Assembly (NCBI GenBank): GCA_037501455.1
Contig: CM074855.1
Location: 57,543,001 to 57,607,000 of the forward strand
Source of the DNA: Lantana camara
Lineage: Eukaryota > Streptophyta > Magnoliopsida > Lamiales > Verbenaceae
Direction: 5' to 3'
Length of the DNA stretch: 64,000 nt
The first letter of the stretch is position 1; every line of letters begins with the position of its first letter. The notes below the pieces were generated by a model. It saw nothing but the letters and a program-made list of their open reading frames with translations, was not told the origin of the DNA and did no database searches. Below, piece by piece: positions 49,572 to 61,446 of the stretch. A program made the position numbers and the translations under genes.

Positions 49572-49591
49572 GGAACTCAAATCCGAGTTCC
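49572..49591 (-). promoter_or_regulatory. Promoter palindrome, element D
   Basis: The sense strand reads GGAACTCG-GATT-TGAGTTCC. Seven Watson-Crick pairs and one G-U pair. Confidence 0.65.
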
Positions 49592-50166
49592 CGAGCTCAA
49601 GATATCAAATACGGAACCAAGGGTGCGCTAAGTGCTCGTTAGCTCCCGACTTGGATTCCAAAATTAAAATAAATCCGAAACACATGCAAATGAACCCGAA
49701 AATACGAAACGAACATAGATTCATATACAAGACACGTATAAGTCCAACATATTAAATTTGCACGAAATTCCGGTATCAATTCATATAGAAACGAAGCACG
49801 TAAATGTCACTCATACGCAATGTAACAATGAAATTAATAATATTACAAATAATATAATATAAATACACATATAATTATAAATATAAAATGCATGCATAAT
49901 TAGTTACCATGAATTGCATGCACTAATTAACTCAATTAATGTAAATGGACAAAATTAATCAATCAAATACTTAATATTAAATAATGTACACAATTAACAT
50001 ATATATATATAAATATATTTGATATTAATATTATTAAAATAAAGTAATTAACATTTAATATAATTAAAGTAAAATTAAATACATAAAACACGTATAATTA
50101 ATTATTTCGCACAATTTGGTAAACAATTACGTCAAACCTGTACGGCCGAATTATCGGGGCGTCACA

Positions 50167-51510
50167 TGAGTTCTAGAAGTTTAAATTGCGTTTTGTTTAT
50201 TGGATATAAAACTAGACACATAGACCTTTCCAGCGATATATGGCACGTTTTCTAGTTCAAGGCGAGGTGAAAATGGCGTAGGTCCGAAGTTGGACAAAAT
50301 GTAGATTCGGAAGGGGTCGCGGGCGCGACCATTTTTACTCTATTTTTGGTCGCGGCCGCGACCTAATTTTTTCATGAATTTTTATGCAATTTTTCAAAAG
50401 TCGAAAGTTGGCCAAATTTTGGTAGCAGCCGCGACCTGATTTATATGTATTTCAGGTCGCGGGCGCGACCTACTGTTCTGCCAATTTTGTGAGTGGGTCG
50501 CAGGCGCGACCATTTTTGTTCGGTTTTTGGTCGCAACCACGACCTTCAAATTCTGGAGAAAGAAAACAGAGCAGAACAGGGGAGGTCTCGGCCAATGCCC
50601 AAAAATCACCCCAAACCTCAATTTTCAAGCACCAAAATGCAAGTTTTCTAGAAAATATCATGCATACATGCTTAAATATCATAAAGCTCCAAATAAACAC
50701 TTGAATCATGTAAAATCATCAAGAATCATAAGCTTTAAGTTCATATACCAAGTCAACATGTAAGCTCAAGTTTTCCAAGAATTCATGCATCAATTCAATC
50801 CTAAATCATGTATTCTTGCTTCAACCAACATCTAATCCATATATTTCATGAAATCCTAACCCTAGCTTCCATGAAAACCATCAAGAAATCATATATATGA
50901 ACCTTCACACACCTTGAATGAAAGAAATGGAAGGAGAAGAAGATGATGGATGATTACTTCAAAGTTTGAAATTTCCTTGGAAAAACTTGATTGAAATTAG
51001 CAAATCTCTTCTCCTATTTTTCTTGGTGGAACCGAGACACAAGGAAAGAAGTGTAATGGAATTTGGATGAAAAATGAAGAATGGAAGCATGAAGAAAGCT
51101 CTTACATGATTCATCATTTTGAATTTGATGAAAGTCCATAATTTGCAATTTAGCCCCTCACTTGTGTAAGTTATACAATCAAGTTCCATTCCTATAATTT
51201 TACTCACTTTGGTCCAAGAATTGTTTATGTAATTTGGTCCGTGAATTTAAATGAATGCGCAATTAGGGAAAATTTGGCAATTAATTAACTTTCAGCACTT
51301 ATTTCACGTAACAATTATTTCCAACTTATAAAATAATTCTCAAGTTGACACGTATTTCACATATTTTCGCGTAAACATATTGGGATAAAATTCATAAAAT
51401 TACTATAACACATATAAGTTGAATAACCAAAATAATAAATTAAAATCCCAGCTCTCGAAAAACTCAAACGTGTCTTGCGTACCTGAATAGCCGGAAATTA
51501 GGGCGTTACA
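50167..51510 (-). mobile_element. Fragment G: LTR 5' part (1,344 bp)
   Basis: The sense start TGTAACGCCC is at 51510, adjoining F's integrase. Donor ATTCAAG|GTGTGTG (exon end 50913) and six hairpins (50315-50544). Parts resemble LTR B around 15700-15900. The rest is lost at 50167, where D's LTR begins. Non-coding. Confidence 0.75.
50315..50544 (-). repeat. Six GC-rich tetraloop hairpins in fragment G
   Basis: Stem GGTCGC/GCGACC with loops GGGC (50315), GGCC (50348), GGGC (50455) and AGGC (50496), plus variants at 50421 and 50529. Sixteen-base units stand out in an AT-rich context at intervals of 33-73 bp. Confidence 0.85.
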
Positions 51511-51572
51511 CTTCGTGTCCCGCTTGCCAAGGACTAAAGGAGGTTTCATTGGGATTTGGGTCATAATTGATC
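51511..51572 (+). pseudogene. Chromovirus F integrase, upstream fragment
   Basis: It reads FVSRLPRTKGGFIGIWVIID, the integrase core strand with its catalytic Asp, in the plus direction. The same frame resumes at 62173 after element E. Fragment G replaces everything upstream. TGATC at 51568-51572 is one copy of E's target duplication. Confidence 0.85.
51568..51572. other. Target-site duplication of E, left copy (TGATC)
   Basis: TGATC lies directly before TGTAACGCCCC at 51573, and the identical pentamer follows the other LTR at 62173-62177. Confidence 0.85.
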
Positions 51573-54500
51573 TGTAACGCCCCGACAAGGGCATCCCACG
51601 CCTATCCCGCGCTACGGGCCCAGCTTGTATATAGAATTACTATCCATATACCCGCCAAAACCGAAGCAAGCGGTGACAAACGGACATCCTAGCTAGGCGG
51701 TACTAGACTCACAACAAGTAATAAAACAAACATAAGTTCGCGGAAGCATAAAACATAATACTCGCATATGGATTCATCAACAATCATACATGCGTTTCAC
51801 GATTCCTCACAAATCAAATATCACGAGGGGATAATCATAAATTCATCAACTAAGTGACCAACACGGTTCAACACGAAATGCTCAAGTGCGAGAATACAAA
51901 ATTATCCTAAGCGACCGACACGGTCCAAACTAGCATAATAACATCAACATAGTGAATCTAAGAATCTCAAAACATAACATAAGCCATAAAGTGAAGTACG
52001 CTACAAATGTAAGCGAGTACAAGCTAGACTCAAGAAAAGACTCTCAAAGGACCCCGCCTAGCTTGACTCCAAAACGCGACCTGCGGACACGAATGGTAAG
52101 GGAGGTCAGCTCAAAAGGAACCGGTGAGGAGAAGTATACATAATATAATTAACATAAAAAGGTTCAATGCATGCTCAAATCAAAGGTGTTCATGATCTGT
52201 TAACGTTTTTAGAAAACAATGCAGATTTTATAAAAATACGGATCATAAACCAAAGCACCGGCTCGGCGAGTACGAGCACTCCATCCTTACTTCCCAGACC
52301 AAGTGAAATCAAACCAATCCATCCTTAACGCCGTTGATGTCGAGGGTGTGCACCCCTCCAGCATCCATAACGTAGAGAATTCGGTCCATGCAACCTAGCT
52401 CTCTCCAAGAAAACTTCAACCCCGAAACCTCCCCGGAGTCTTAGTAGTCTTGTCCACAGTAGGAACTTTGGATAAGGACATCCGTCGGCCCTTGCCTTCC
52501 CGGAATATCTCTCACCTCCATCCCCGAGCTCAAATTCGATTGCCCCAAGCAAGCGTCCTTGCGAGGTACATCATAACCTCGCTACACAACTCACACATAC
52601 ATAATATCCAAATAAAAGTTCCAAAGGCATTTTGGGTACTTATCCCATATACGAAAACTCAAGTTCTACTAGTAAACCATTACCATAAGCGAATATCCAA
52701 TATATGAGCATAGCTCACAAAACATTGCTTATTAAGCCTATATATATACACGTTTGAAAACGGGAGTTTAAAACCAATAAATATGAAAGGCTATAGGTGT
52801 CCACTATTTTGAAAACATTTTACATATATATAACTCCTCACCTTTACCAAGAACCTCGAAGATCAAGCACGAACAAGGAAGGTTACACGTCCGGAGACTC
52901 ACCACCTAACAAGACAATGTACCAACAAAGGAAAGACTCGACTCGAAACCCAACAAGACAACGCACAGCTTTGACATGAATGCAAATATGCTAATGATGT
53001 GCAAGGAATGTTCGACGATGGTATATATTGGGAATTATGTTCACCTTGCATCATATAAGTCATGTATCAAGTTCTCAAGTCATATGTAATAAGCGACCTA
53101 TGAATCATACTTAACACAATTTAATTAAACACATAACCTAGTCAATTAAGATAACTTAAGCATGTTTGACGTATAAAGATCATAATATAAGGTATGCATG
53201 AGATGTCACAACATATAACGAGGTCACAATACATTAGAGACATAATATAAATAAGTAAGGAACAAACGAGAGGCAATACAAGGGAAACGAATCAAGAAAA
53301 CAAGGCTGGGGATAATCCACCCCCGTGGATTTTCCTTCACAAAAAATCCACCCTCGCGGATTTGGTCCAGAAGCTATTGCCTTTAATCCACCCCCATGGA
53401 TTTTTACACAGCAAAAATCCACCCTAGTGGATTCTGCCCAGAACTTAAAAAAAACGTGACAGTAACTTCAATCTCGACGGGAATGAGTTCAAAACACCCC
53501 AAAACATGAAATTAGGCTTCCAAAACCACAAATAAGCATCATAAATCATCAAGTTACATAATAAGCACTTAGGAACATATAAACATCAAGAAAACTAGCA
53601 ATTCATACAAGAACTTCATCTTCTACAAGTTTCATGAAAGCTTTAAGCATAACAAAGGTGAAATCAACAATCATGCAAGAAACTCAAAGGAATTAATCAC
53701 ATTCTTCATGGAAGTTCTCTAGGAACAAGAATCGAACATCAAATCAAGTTAAATCGCACAAGAACATAAACATGCAAGAATTCTCAAGAAAGCTTCAAAG
53801 GTCATCAATGGTGGATTCTTCAAATAAGCATGAAACTCAAGGAAACCTATCCTATTCTTCATAAAAGCACATAAGGAACATGATTCCATTATCAAATCAA
53901 GTTAAAACAAGCTAGGGCATGAACATGCATAAGTTCTTATGAAAAGCTTCAAAGTGCTTTAATGGTGAAATCTTCAAATGAACATGAAAACAAGAAATTC
54001 TTATATCAAATCGTTCCTAGCATCAAGATAAACATATTTCCATCATAAAATTCGGATCTAATCCATCTAACATGATCCCTAGATTCATATTCAAGCTTAA
54101 AAGCTTCAAGAACACAAACCCATGAAAAGAGCACATAAGCTTACCTTGAGAGCTGAAAATCGAAGAAGAAATCTTGTTCTTTAGTCTTGAATCTCCAGCT
54201 TTAACCTTCATTCTTGGCTCTTGAAGATGGCTTGAAGGTGGGTTGAAGTTCTTGAGAGAATATGAATAGACTTTGAAAAAGTGTTGGGAGAGAAAGAATA
54301 TGATTCTTGGAAAATAACGTAACTTATGTTTGGTGTTTAGGATCTGATTTGGGTCAGCTGAATAGGATCATGGAGCGGGTCATACGGTTCAGATTTAAGT
54401 GAAATTGGATCTCAAATTGGGTCAGAATTGAAATTGGGTCGCAGCTCAACATTTAGGCTTTAAAGGGTTGACTTTTCTTAGAATGGCCATAACTTCTTCG

Positions 54501-54696
54501 TCCGAACTCCGAATTGAGCGATTAAAGAACCCACGAACTCGTAATCGAATTATCTACTCAATTTCATTAAGTTCTAACCAGTTGAAGGCTTGGAAAATAA
54601 ATTTACCATTTAGTCCCTAAATTATGCTTTAATGTCCATATAAGCACATTGTTTCGTCAAACTATGAAACATACTATCAACGCTCAATAATAGCAA
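51573..54696 (-). mobile_element. Element E, 3' LTR (3,124 bp, lacks its first ~175 bp)
   Basis: It matches 58878-61997 of the right LTR. The sense-strand beginning (equivalent of 61998-62172) and the PPT are missing at the join at 54696. Roughly 5% difference in the first 270 bp (hand count) indicates an older insertion than A or B. Confidence 0.85.
53314..53433 (-). repeat. Intronic hairpin cluster, E left LTR
   Basis: Four units: AATCCAC-CCCC-GTGGATT (53314), AATCCAC-CCTC-GCGGATT (53345), AATCCAC-CCCC-ATGGATT (53385), AATCCAC-CCTA-GTGGATT (53416). Both deviating stems stay paired by G-U on the sense strand. The right LTR copy is at about 60615-60735. Confidence 0.85.
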
Positions 54697-57046
54697 GCAA
54701 AGACTCAGTGTGGATACTCTACACCTTCTCTTCTGCCTTACAAGTTGCTTCTTCTGCTTGAGATCTCTCCATAGGCTTTATCCAAAGGAGTTAGCTGAAT
54801 TCTTAATCCATGGTATTTCGTCTAAAATCTTCCCCGGTTGTTACGTGTCAAGTCCTGATCCAAGTGTACCTCTTTCATCGGAATAGTCCCCATCTCCTCT
54901 CGGAAATACTTTCTCAATCCATTCACAGCTCCAAGTGGCTCGATAGATCTCGGGTTTAGGTCACCGCCCTTATTGATTTGTGAGAAACTCCTTCTTGGTG
55001 TTGCCTCTAAGAAGACTTGGTCACCGTCTTCAAATCAAATTCTTTCCTCATTCGTGTGGCACAACTCTATTGTTGGTCTTATACCATTCCCACATGTGGC
55101 TTATCCTTCCACACTTGTCGATGCAAAAGATCTTAGTTGGTGCATACTCCTTCGGTCCATCTTGATCTCGCTTATCCACTACAAAAGATCCCTTCTGAAC
55201 GGAGTCATCTGAGCGCTAGCCAACGGGACGAGACACACAACAAGAGAACCCCGTCTCTCAACAAGCAACGAGAGAACCCCGTCCCTCAACAAGCAATGAG
55301 AGAACCCCGTCTCTCAACAAGTAACGAGAGAACGCCGTCCCTCAACAAGCAATGAGAGAACCCCGTCTCTCAACAAGCAACAAGAGAACCCCGTCCCTCA
55401 ACAAGCAATGAGAGAACCCCGTCTCTCAACAAGTAACGAGAGAACGCCGTCCCTCAACAAGCAATGAGAGAACCCCGTCTCTCAACAAGCAACGAGAGAA
55501 CCCCGTCTCTCATCCTAAGCTCGAAGGAATCCCGCATCCCTCAAACATCTATGTTTGAAAGAGTTAGCATTTCACAAACTCCTAAATTCGGGAGGATGTA
55601 ACATTCCCAAATGACTAAAACCGAGGGGACCCAACATCCCCCGAACACAAAAGAGGGGGAACCCTACAACACCCGAGCACAAAAGCACACACACAACTAC
55701 TCGGATCCAAAACATGCAAAGCACAAACAAGACACACAACAAGGGACCGCTGTACGGTTGAGTCGTTCTCCATCGGTGACGTAAAGGCTTCGTCGCATCG
55801 AAGGCGTCCCTCATAGCTCACCGTAACAATGTGCACAAAATCGAGCATGTACAACATCCAAGGTTACAAAAGTCACAAGAATTAACTCATACTTACATCA
55901 TACACGTTCACCAAAGTATCCAAGATCATGCGATTCGGTTACTAACTTCGTACCTAGTAGTAGCATGCATAGAAAGGTCATTTGATTCAATTTCCAAGCT
56001 CAAGTCTTGTATTAACATGCATAGGTAAAGTCAATTTGAGCATTTAACGTACATGAAGTTGTAAGTATCTAAACATACCAATTACAAGTCGTACTTTAAC
56101 GATTGATTCAAGTAGTACTAATCAAGATGTCGTAATCTTAATCATTTATAAGTCTATACAGCTTAAGTATACGTACGTCATGCTCAATACATATAAGGCA
56201 TACATTTATTCACATAAGGTCATACTTCCAAGGTAAACAACATATTCTCGATTCCTTATATCACCCTCTAATGATCAATTCAAGTTTCATATTCGAAATC
56301 GTAGATGAGTGTATGCATAGTCATCCCATATTATCATGCTCAAATGAACAACATAATTTAATCACATAAAGTCATGTTTTTAAGGTAAGCGGTAAATTCT
56401 CAATTCACTTAATCATGCCTTACGAATTCGTAACATGCATCGCAGCATAAACTCAAGTTTTTACACACATTCAAGGTTTAGAAATATTACAATTAGATCC
56501 CCCTAGGCGATTCACATAAGTTTGGAATTAATACAAAACATCCTTTAAGGTTCCTAGCAACTTGACATAAACCATCCATTTGTTAACTAATTAAGCATGA
56601 TTCTTCAATTACATGAAAGTTCCCCAAAAATAAAAATTTCGACATAATTTCAACAATAATCATGCATCCCGAAAACAAGTAAACAACATGGTCTCACAAG
56701 TACTTATTCATGCTTTACATCCATTCAACCTAGCTTATAAATCTCAAGGTTGCATTAATGCAAGGGTTACTAGAGTTATCACATGGTAGCACAACTGATC
56801 AAGGAAAGCATTTATGCAATTTGCACAAGTAGGAGACAAGCTAAATACAAACGTAACATTTAATGTCAATCATTACCGACATAGCGTATGAGAGGCTGCA
56901 AAATAATTCAAGTTTAGGTGGAGTGCATGTATCAACTGTCAAGTACACCACCCGGTAAAGAACAATCGATTTCTATCTTACCGTATTCACATTGGCACTT
57001 AAAGCAATTAGCAACGCAAGTCACATGCATATCAAATAATCACATT
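54697..57046 (-). mobile_element. Element E internal domain, non-coding part
   Basis: This is decayed internal sequence between the truncated 3' LTR and the gag remnant. It contains the 28-bp hairpin array (55240-55515). No protease, RT or integrase motif was found in any frame. 55530-57046 shows nothing recognisable. Confidence 0.7.
55240..55515 (-). repeat. 28-bp hairpin minisatellite, ten units with 112-bp higher-order period
   Basis: Units are GAGAG-AACCCCGT-CTCTC plus an AACAAGCAA-type spacer. Right arms mostly alternate CTCTC and CCCTC. The variant AACGCCGT recurs exactly 112 bp apart (55331, 55443), giving a four-unit higher-order repeat. Every CCCTC arm still pairs on the sense strand through G-U. 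Confidence 0.9.
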
Positions 57047-58450
57047 CTAGCATATAATGTCACAAGTGTAACAATCGGGTAATAATAATATCCAAATCAA
57101 AATGTATGAGTGCAATGCCATGAATGCAGTCCGTACCTTCACCGTAGTAATAAAATCATGCTCATCATCCTCTTGCCCGCCATTCAACGCATAGACACGT
57201 GCATGTGCCACGGGCCTTATCTCATCACCCGGTTCCTTAGTCTTAGGTTCGGTACAATTCCTTGCTGTGTGTCTGGTGCTCCCACAATTGAAACATTTAC
57301 CAAGCTTCTTCCAACAATTTCCCTCACGATGAGTGATGCTACCACAATGATCACAAGGTTTACGCCCTTGTGCAGTTGATAGGATCTCCTTTCCTTTCCC
57401 TTTCTTAATAATCACGTGGCCCTTTTTTAGCGGTGGAGGTTGAGAGAAAGAACTAGGGACAACTCTCTTAAGACCCGAACTGAAACAAGGATTAGCAACA
57501 TTCTTCTTAGTTCCAAGTCTTTGTTCCTCCGCTTCCGCTTCCACAGCTAGCCCGGTAGCGGTGGCCCAATCGTTGGTTTCTTCCTGAGTCAAGGTCTTTG
57601 CTAACTTCCCACGAAGCCCTTCCAAGTTCTGTCGGTCCATCTTCTGATTACAATCCCTTACCCAAAGTGCTGAATTTCCACAAGTAAAGCATCTTCCAAG
57701 CTTTCCCCAACATTCGTCTCCCTTATGGCTAATGTCACTATGATGTTCATACGAACCTCTAGTTCCCAGTTTATCACAATTCTTTACCCAGTGTTTGGTG
57801 CTACCGCACTTGAAACAGTTGTCTTGTTTCCACCAACAATCTTCCCCAAGGTGTGTAGCACGACCACAATGCTCACATGGGTCATGGCCCTTCGTAGCTT
57901 GAGGGGCCTGTACTTGAGATGTAGAAATCTTAGCCTTACCTTTCTCATCCATATGGTGGCCTATCCTCTGATTGCAATCCTTAGCTTTACATTTTAGGTT
58001 GCCACAACATATAAAACACTTCCTGTATCCTTTCCGGTAGTTATCCCCGAAGTGATTGACGCTCCCATAATGCTTGTACGAGTTTCGGTCCTTAATAGCC
58101 AAAGGGGTCGTTGATCTGGATGCAAAATTTTTAGCCTTTCTATCTCCTAACCCCTGAAGTGGTACTCGAGAAGTCAAAGGTGCCATCAAGGATGGTGATC
58201 TCTCAGACCCCAATCCGGAAACTACTCCCTTAGTTTGAAACCATTGTTCCTTGACGGTGGGCGTAGGTATCAACGCCGGAGGTGCCAATAAGGTTTGCGG
58301 TGCTTATAGGAGTTGCAAAATCTAAATAATAATAGTGAGCAAACCATTGACATTCGGAGGCGGTGTTGGTGGTGCATATTGATTTTCTGCCAGAGGGTCT
58401 TGCTCATTTTGGCGTGCCGGAGAGCAATCACTTCTGCGAGGAGGCATCAT
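57047..58450 (-). pseudogene. Element E gag-like protein with four double zinc-knuckle units
   Basis: The frame starts MMPPRRSDCSP at 58450, has two early stops near 58324 and 58306, then is open for 413 codons (58288-57047). In that ORF, paired knuckle units lie at about residues 71-105, 138-171, 180-213 and 312-345. Units 2 and 4 keep every CX2CX4HX4C residue (CEHCGRATH, CFKCGSTKH; CDHCGSITH, CFNCGSTRH). Units 1 and 3 have lost several Cys or His. A GLRGKLAKTL segment typical of the gag C-terminus lies between units 3 and 4, but the WW-containing capsid core is absent. The frame ends soon after ARVYALNGG, where protease should begin. Ordinary Gypsy gags have one or two knuckles. RNA binding is the family role; function here is doubtful. 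Confidence 0.8.
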
Positions 58451-61446
58451 CCTACACACAATCTTATGATGTATGCATGTCGATTAGTCATATGTTCATG
58501 TCACATAATATCAAGCAAGCAACGTAATTGCATAATTTAAGTGCAATAATTAACAAGTTATATAAATCATAAGATTGTAGTCAAATTGAAACAAGCGAGC
58601 ACATAAGTGTGAAGTTAAATAAGCACAACGAAATAATTACAACTTAGGTGACATAAGCAAGTAATCAATGTAATAGTCACAATAGAAACAACGTATTCAC
58701 TCCAAGATGCTCATGTAATGCAAGAACAATGAGGTTAATCAACAACGTAGCATATGCAAAACGAGTCACTTTAAAGCACATAAGCAAGTTGTTCCTATTG
58801 CCGTACGACCTAGACGACTCGAGACGACTCAAGAGCCCGGTTTTGAACCTTCGGCTCTGATACCAACCAAATAGGGGTGTAACGCCCCGACAAGGGCATC
58901 CCACGCCTATCCCTCGCTATGGGCCCAACTTGTATATAGAATTACTATCCATATACCCGCGAAAACCGAAGCAAGCAGTGACAAACGGACATTCTATCTA
59001 GGCGGTACTAGACTCACAACAAGTAATAAAACAAACATAAGTTCGCGAAAGCATAAAACATAACACTCGCATATTCATTCATCAACAATCATACATGCAT
59101 TTCACAATTCTTCACAAATCAAATATCACGAGGGGATAATCATAAATTCATCAACTAAGTGACCAACACGGTTCAACACGAAATGCTCAAGTGCGAGAAT
59201 ACAAAATTATCCTAAGCGACCGACGCGGTCCAAACTAGCATAATAACATCGACATAGTGAATCTAAGAATCTCAAAACATAACATAAGCCATAAAGTGAA
59301 GTACGCTACAAACGTAAGCAAGTACAAGCTAGACTCAAGACAAGACTCTCAAAGGAGCCCGCCTAGCTTGACTCCAAAACGCGACCTGCACACACGAATG
59401 GTAAGGGAGGTCAGCTCAAAAGGAACCGGTGAGGAGAAGTATACATAATATAATTAACATAAGAAGGTTCAATGCATGCTCAAATCAAAGGTGTTCATGA
59501 TCCGTTAACGTTTTTAGAAAACAATGCAGATTTTATAAAAATACGGATCATAAACCAAAGCACCGACTCGGCGAGTACAAGCACTCCATCCTTACTTCCC
59601 AAACCAAGTGAAATCAAACCAATCCATCCTTAACGCCGTTGATGTCGAGGGTGTGCACCCCCCGAGCATCCATAACGTAGAGAATTCGGTTCATACAACC
59701 TAGCTCTCTCCAAGAAAACTTCAACCCCGAAACCTCCCCGGAGTCTTAGTAGTCTTGTCCACAGTAGGAACTTTGGATAAGAACATCCGTTGGCCCTTGC
59801 CTTCCCGGAATATCTCTCACCTCCATCCCCGAGCTCAAATTCGATTGCCCCAAGCAAACGTCCTTGCGAGGTACATCATAACCTCGCTACACAACTCACA
59901 AATACATAATATCCAAATAAAAGTTCCAAAGGCATTTTGGGTACTTATCCCATATACGAAAACTCAAGCTCTACTTGTAAACCATTACCATAAGCGAATA
60001 TCCAATATATGAGCATAGCTCACAAAACATTGCTTATTAAGCCTATATATATACACGTTTGAAAACGGGAGTTTAAAACCAATAAATATGAAAGGCTATA
60101 GGTGTCCACTGTTTTGAAAACATTTTACATATATATAACTCCTCACCTTTACCAAGAACCTCGAAGATCAAGCACGAACAAGGAAGGTTACACGTCCGGA
60201 GACTCACCACCTAACAAGACAATGTACCAACAAAGGAAAGACTCGACTCGAAACCCAACAAGACAACGCACGGCTTTGACATGAATGCAAATATGCTAAT
60301 GATGTGCAAGGAATGTTCGACGATGGTATATATTGGGAATTATGATCACATTGCATCATATAAGTCATGTATCAAGTTCTCAAGTCATATGTAATAAGCG
60401 ACCTATGAATCATACTTAACACAATTTAATTAAACACATAACTTAGTCAATTAAGATAACTTGCATGATTGAGGTATAAAGATCATAATATAAGGTATGC
60501 ATGAGATGTCACAACATATAACGAGGTCACAATACATTAGAGACATAATATAAATAAGTAAGGAACAAACGAGAGGCAATACAAGGGAAACGAATCAAGA
60601 AAACAAGGCTAGGGATAATCCACCCCCGTGGATTTTCCTTCACAAAAAATCCACTCTCGCGGATTTGGTCCAGAAGCTACTGCATTAAATCCACCATGGA
60701 TTTTTACACAGCAAAAATCCACCCAAGTGGATTCTGCCCAGAACTTAAAAAAAACGTGACAGCAACTTCAAACTCGACGGGAATGAGTTCAAAACACCCC
60801 AAAACATGAAATTAAGCTTCCAAAACCACAAATAAGCATCATAAATCATCAAGTTACATAATAAAGCACTTAGGAACATATAAACATCAAGAAAGCTAGC
60901 AATTCATACAAGAACTTCATCTTGTACAAGTTTCATGAAAGCTTTAAGCATAACAATGGTGAAATCAACAATCATGCAAGAAACTCAAAGGAATTAATCA
61001 CATTCTTCATGGAATTTCTCAAGGAACAAGAATCGATCATCAAATAAAGTTAAATCACACAAGAACATAAACATGCAAGAATTCTCAAGAAAGCTTCAAA
61101 GGTCATCAATGGTGGATTCTTCAAATAAGCATGAAACTCAAGGAAACCTATCCTATTCTTCATAAAAGCACATAAGGAACATGAATCCATTATCAAATCA
61201 AGTTAAAACAAGCTAGGGCATGAACATGCATAAGTTCTTATGAAAAGCTTCAAAGTGCTTTAATGGTGAAATCTTCAAATGAACATGAAAACAAGAAATT
61301 CTTATATCAAATCCTTCCTAGCATCAAGATAAACATATTTCCATCATAAAATTCGGATCTAATCCATCTAACATGAACCCTAGATTCATATTCAAGCTTA
61401 AAAGCTTCAAGAACACAAACCCATGAAAAGAGCACATAAGCTTACC
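58451..61446 (-). other. Predicted intron in element E
   Basis: The donor CTCAAG|GTAAGC has its exon end at 61446. The acceptor TTGTGTGTAG|GATGATG has its exon starting one base before the gag ATG. The branch GACTAATC (plus 58482-58489) is about 32 nt upstream of the acceptor, followed by GACATGCAT. The intron is about 3.0 kb. Confidence 0.6.
58853..58865 (-). other. PBS of element E
   Basis: The sense strand TGGTATCAGAGCC lies 12 nt from the LTR end. It shows which LTR is the 5' one. Confidence 0.9.

Larger units (their letters stand above)
46903..50166 (-). mobile_element. Element D, 5' LTR (3,264 bp)
   Basis: Sense ends are TGTGACGCCCC (50166) and GGTGCTACA (46903). It carries the promoter block with palindrome (49572-49591, one G-U on the sense strand), donor (49217), hairpin cluster (48645-48768), a 124-bp duplication with (AT)n, and the conserved GC-rich block (about 47530-47850). 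Parts are very close to LTR A, so A, D and possibly C share recent ancestry. Confidence 0.9.

Noticed and set aside
52325..52552. 75-codon frame present in both E LTRs (also 59630-59857)
   Set aside because: It has no domain, and its conservation is explained by LTR identity.
55240..55515. Palindromic 28-bp repeats that look like a CRISPR array
   Set aside because: There are no unique spacers; the intervening AACAAGCAA is part of the repeat unit. The context is a plant retrotransposon and no cas gene is present.
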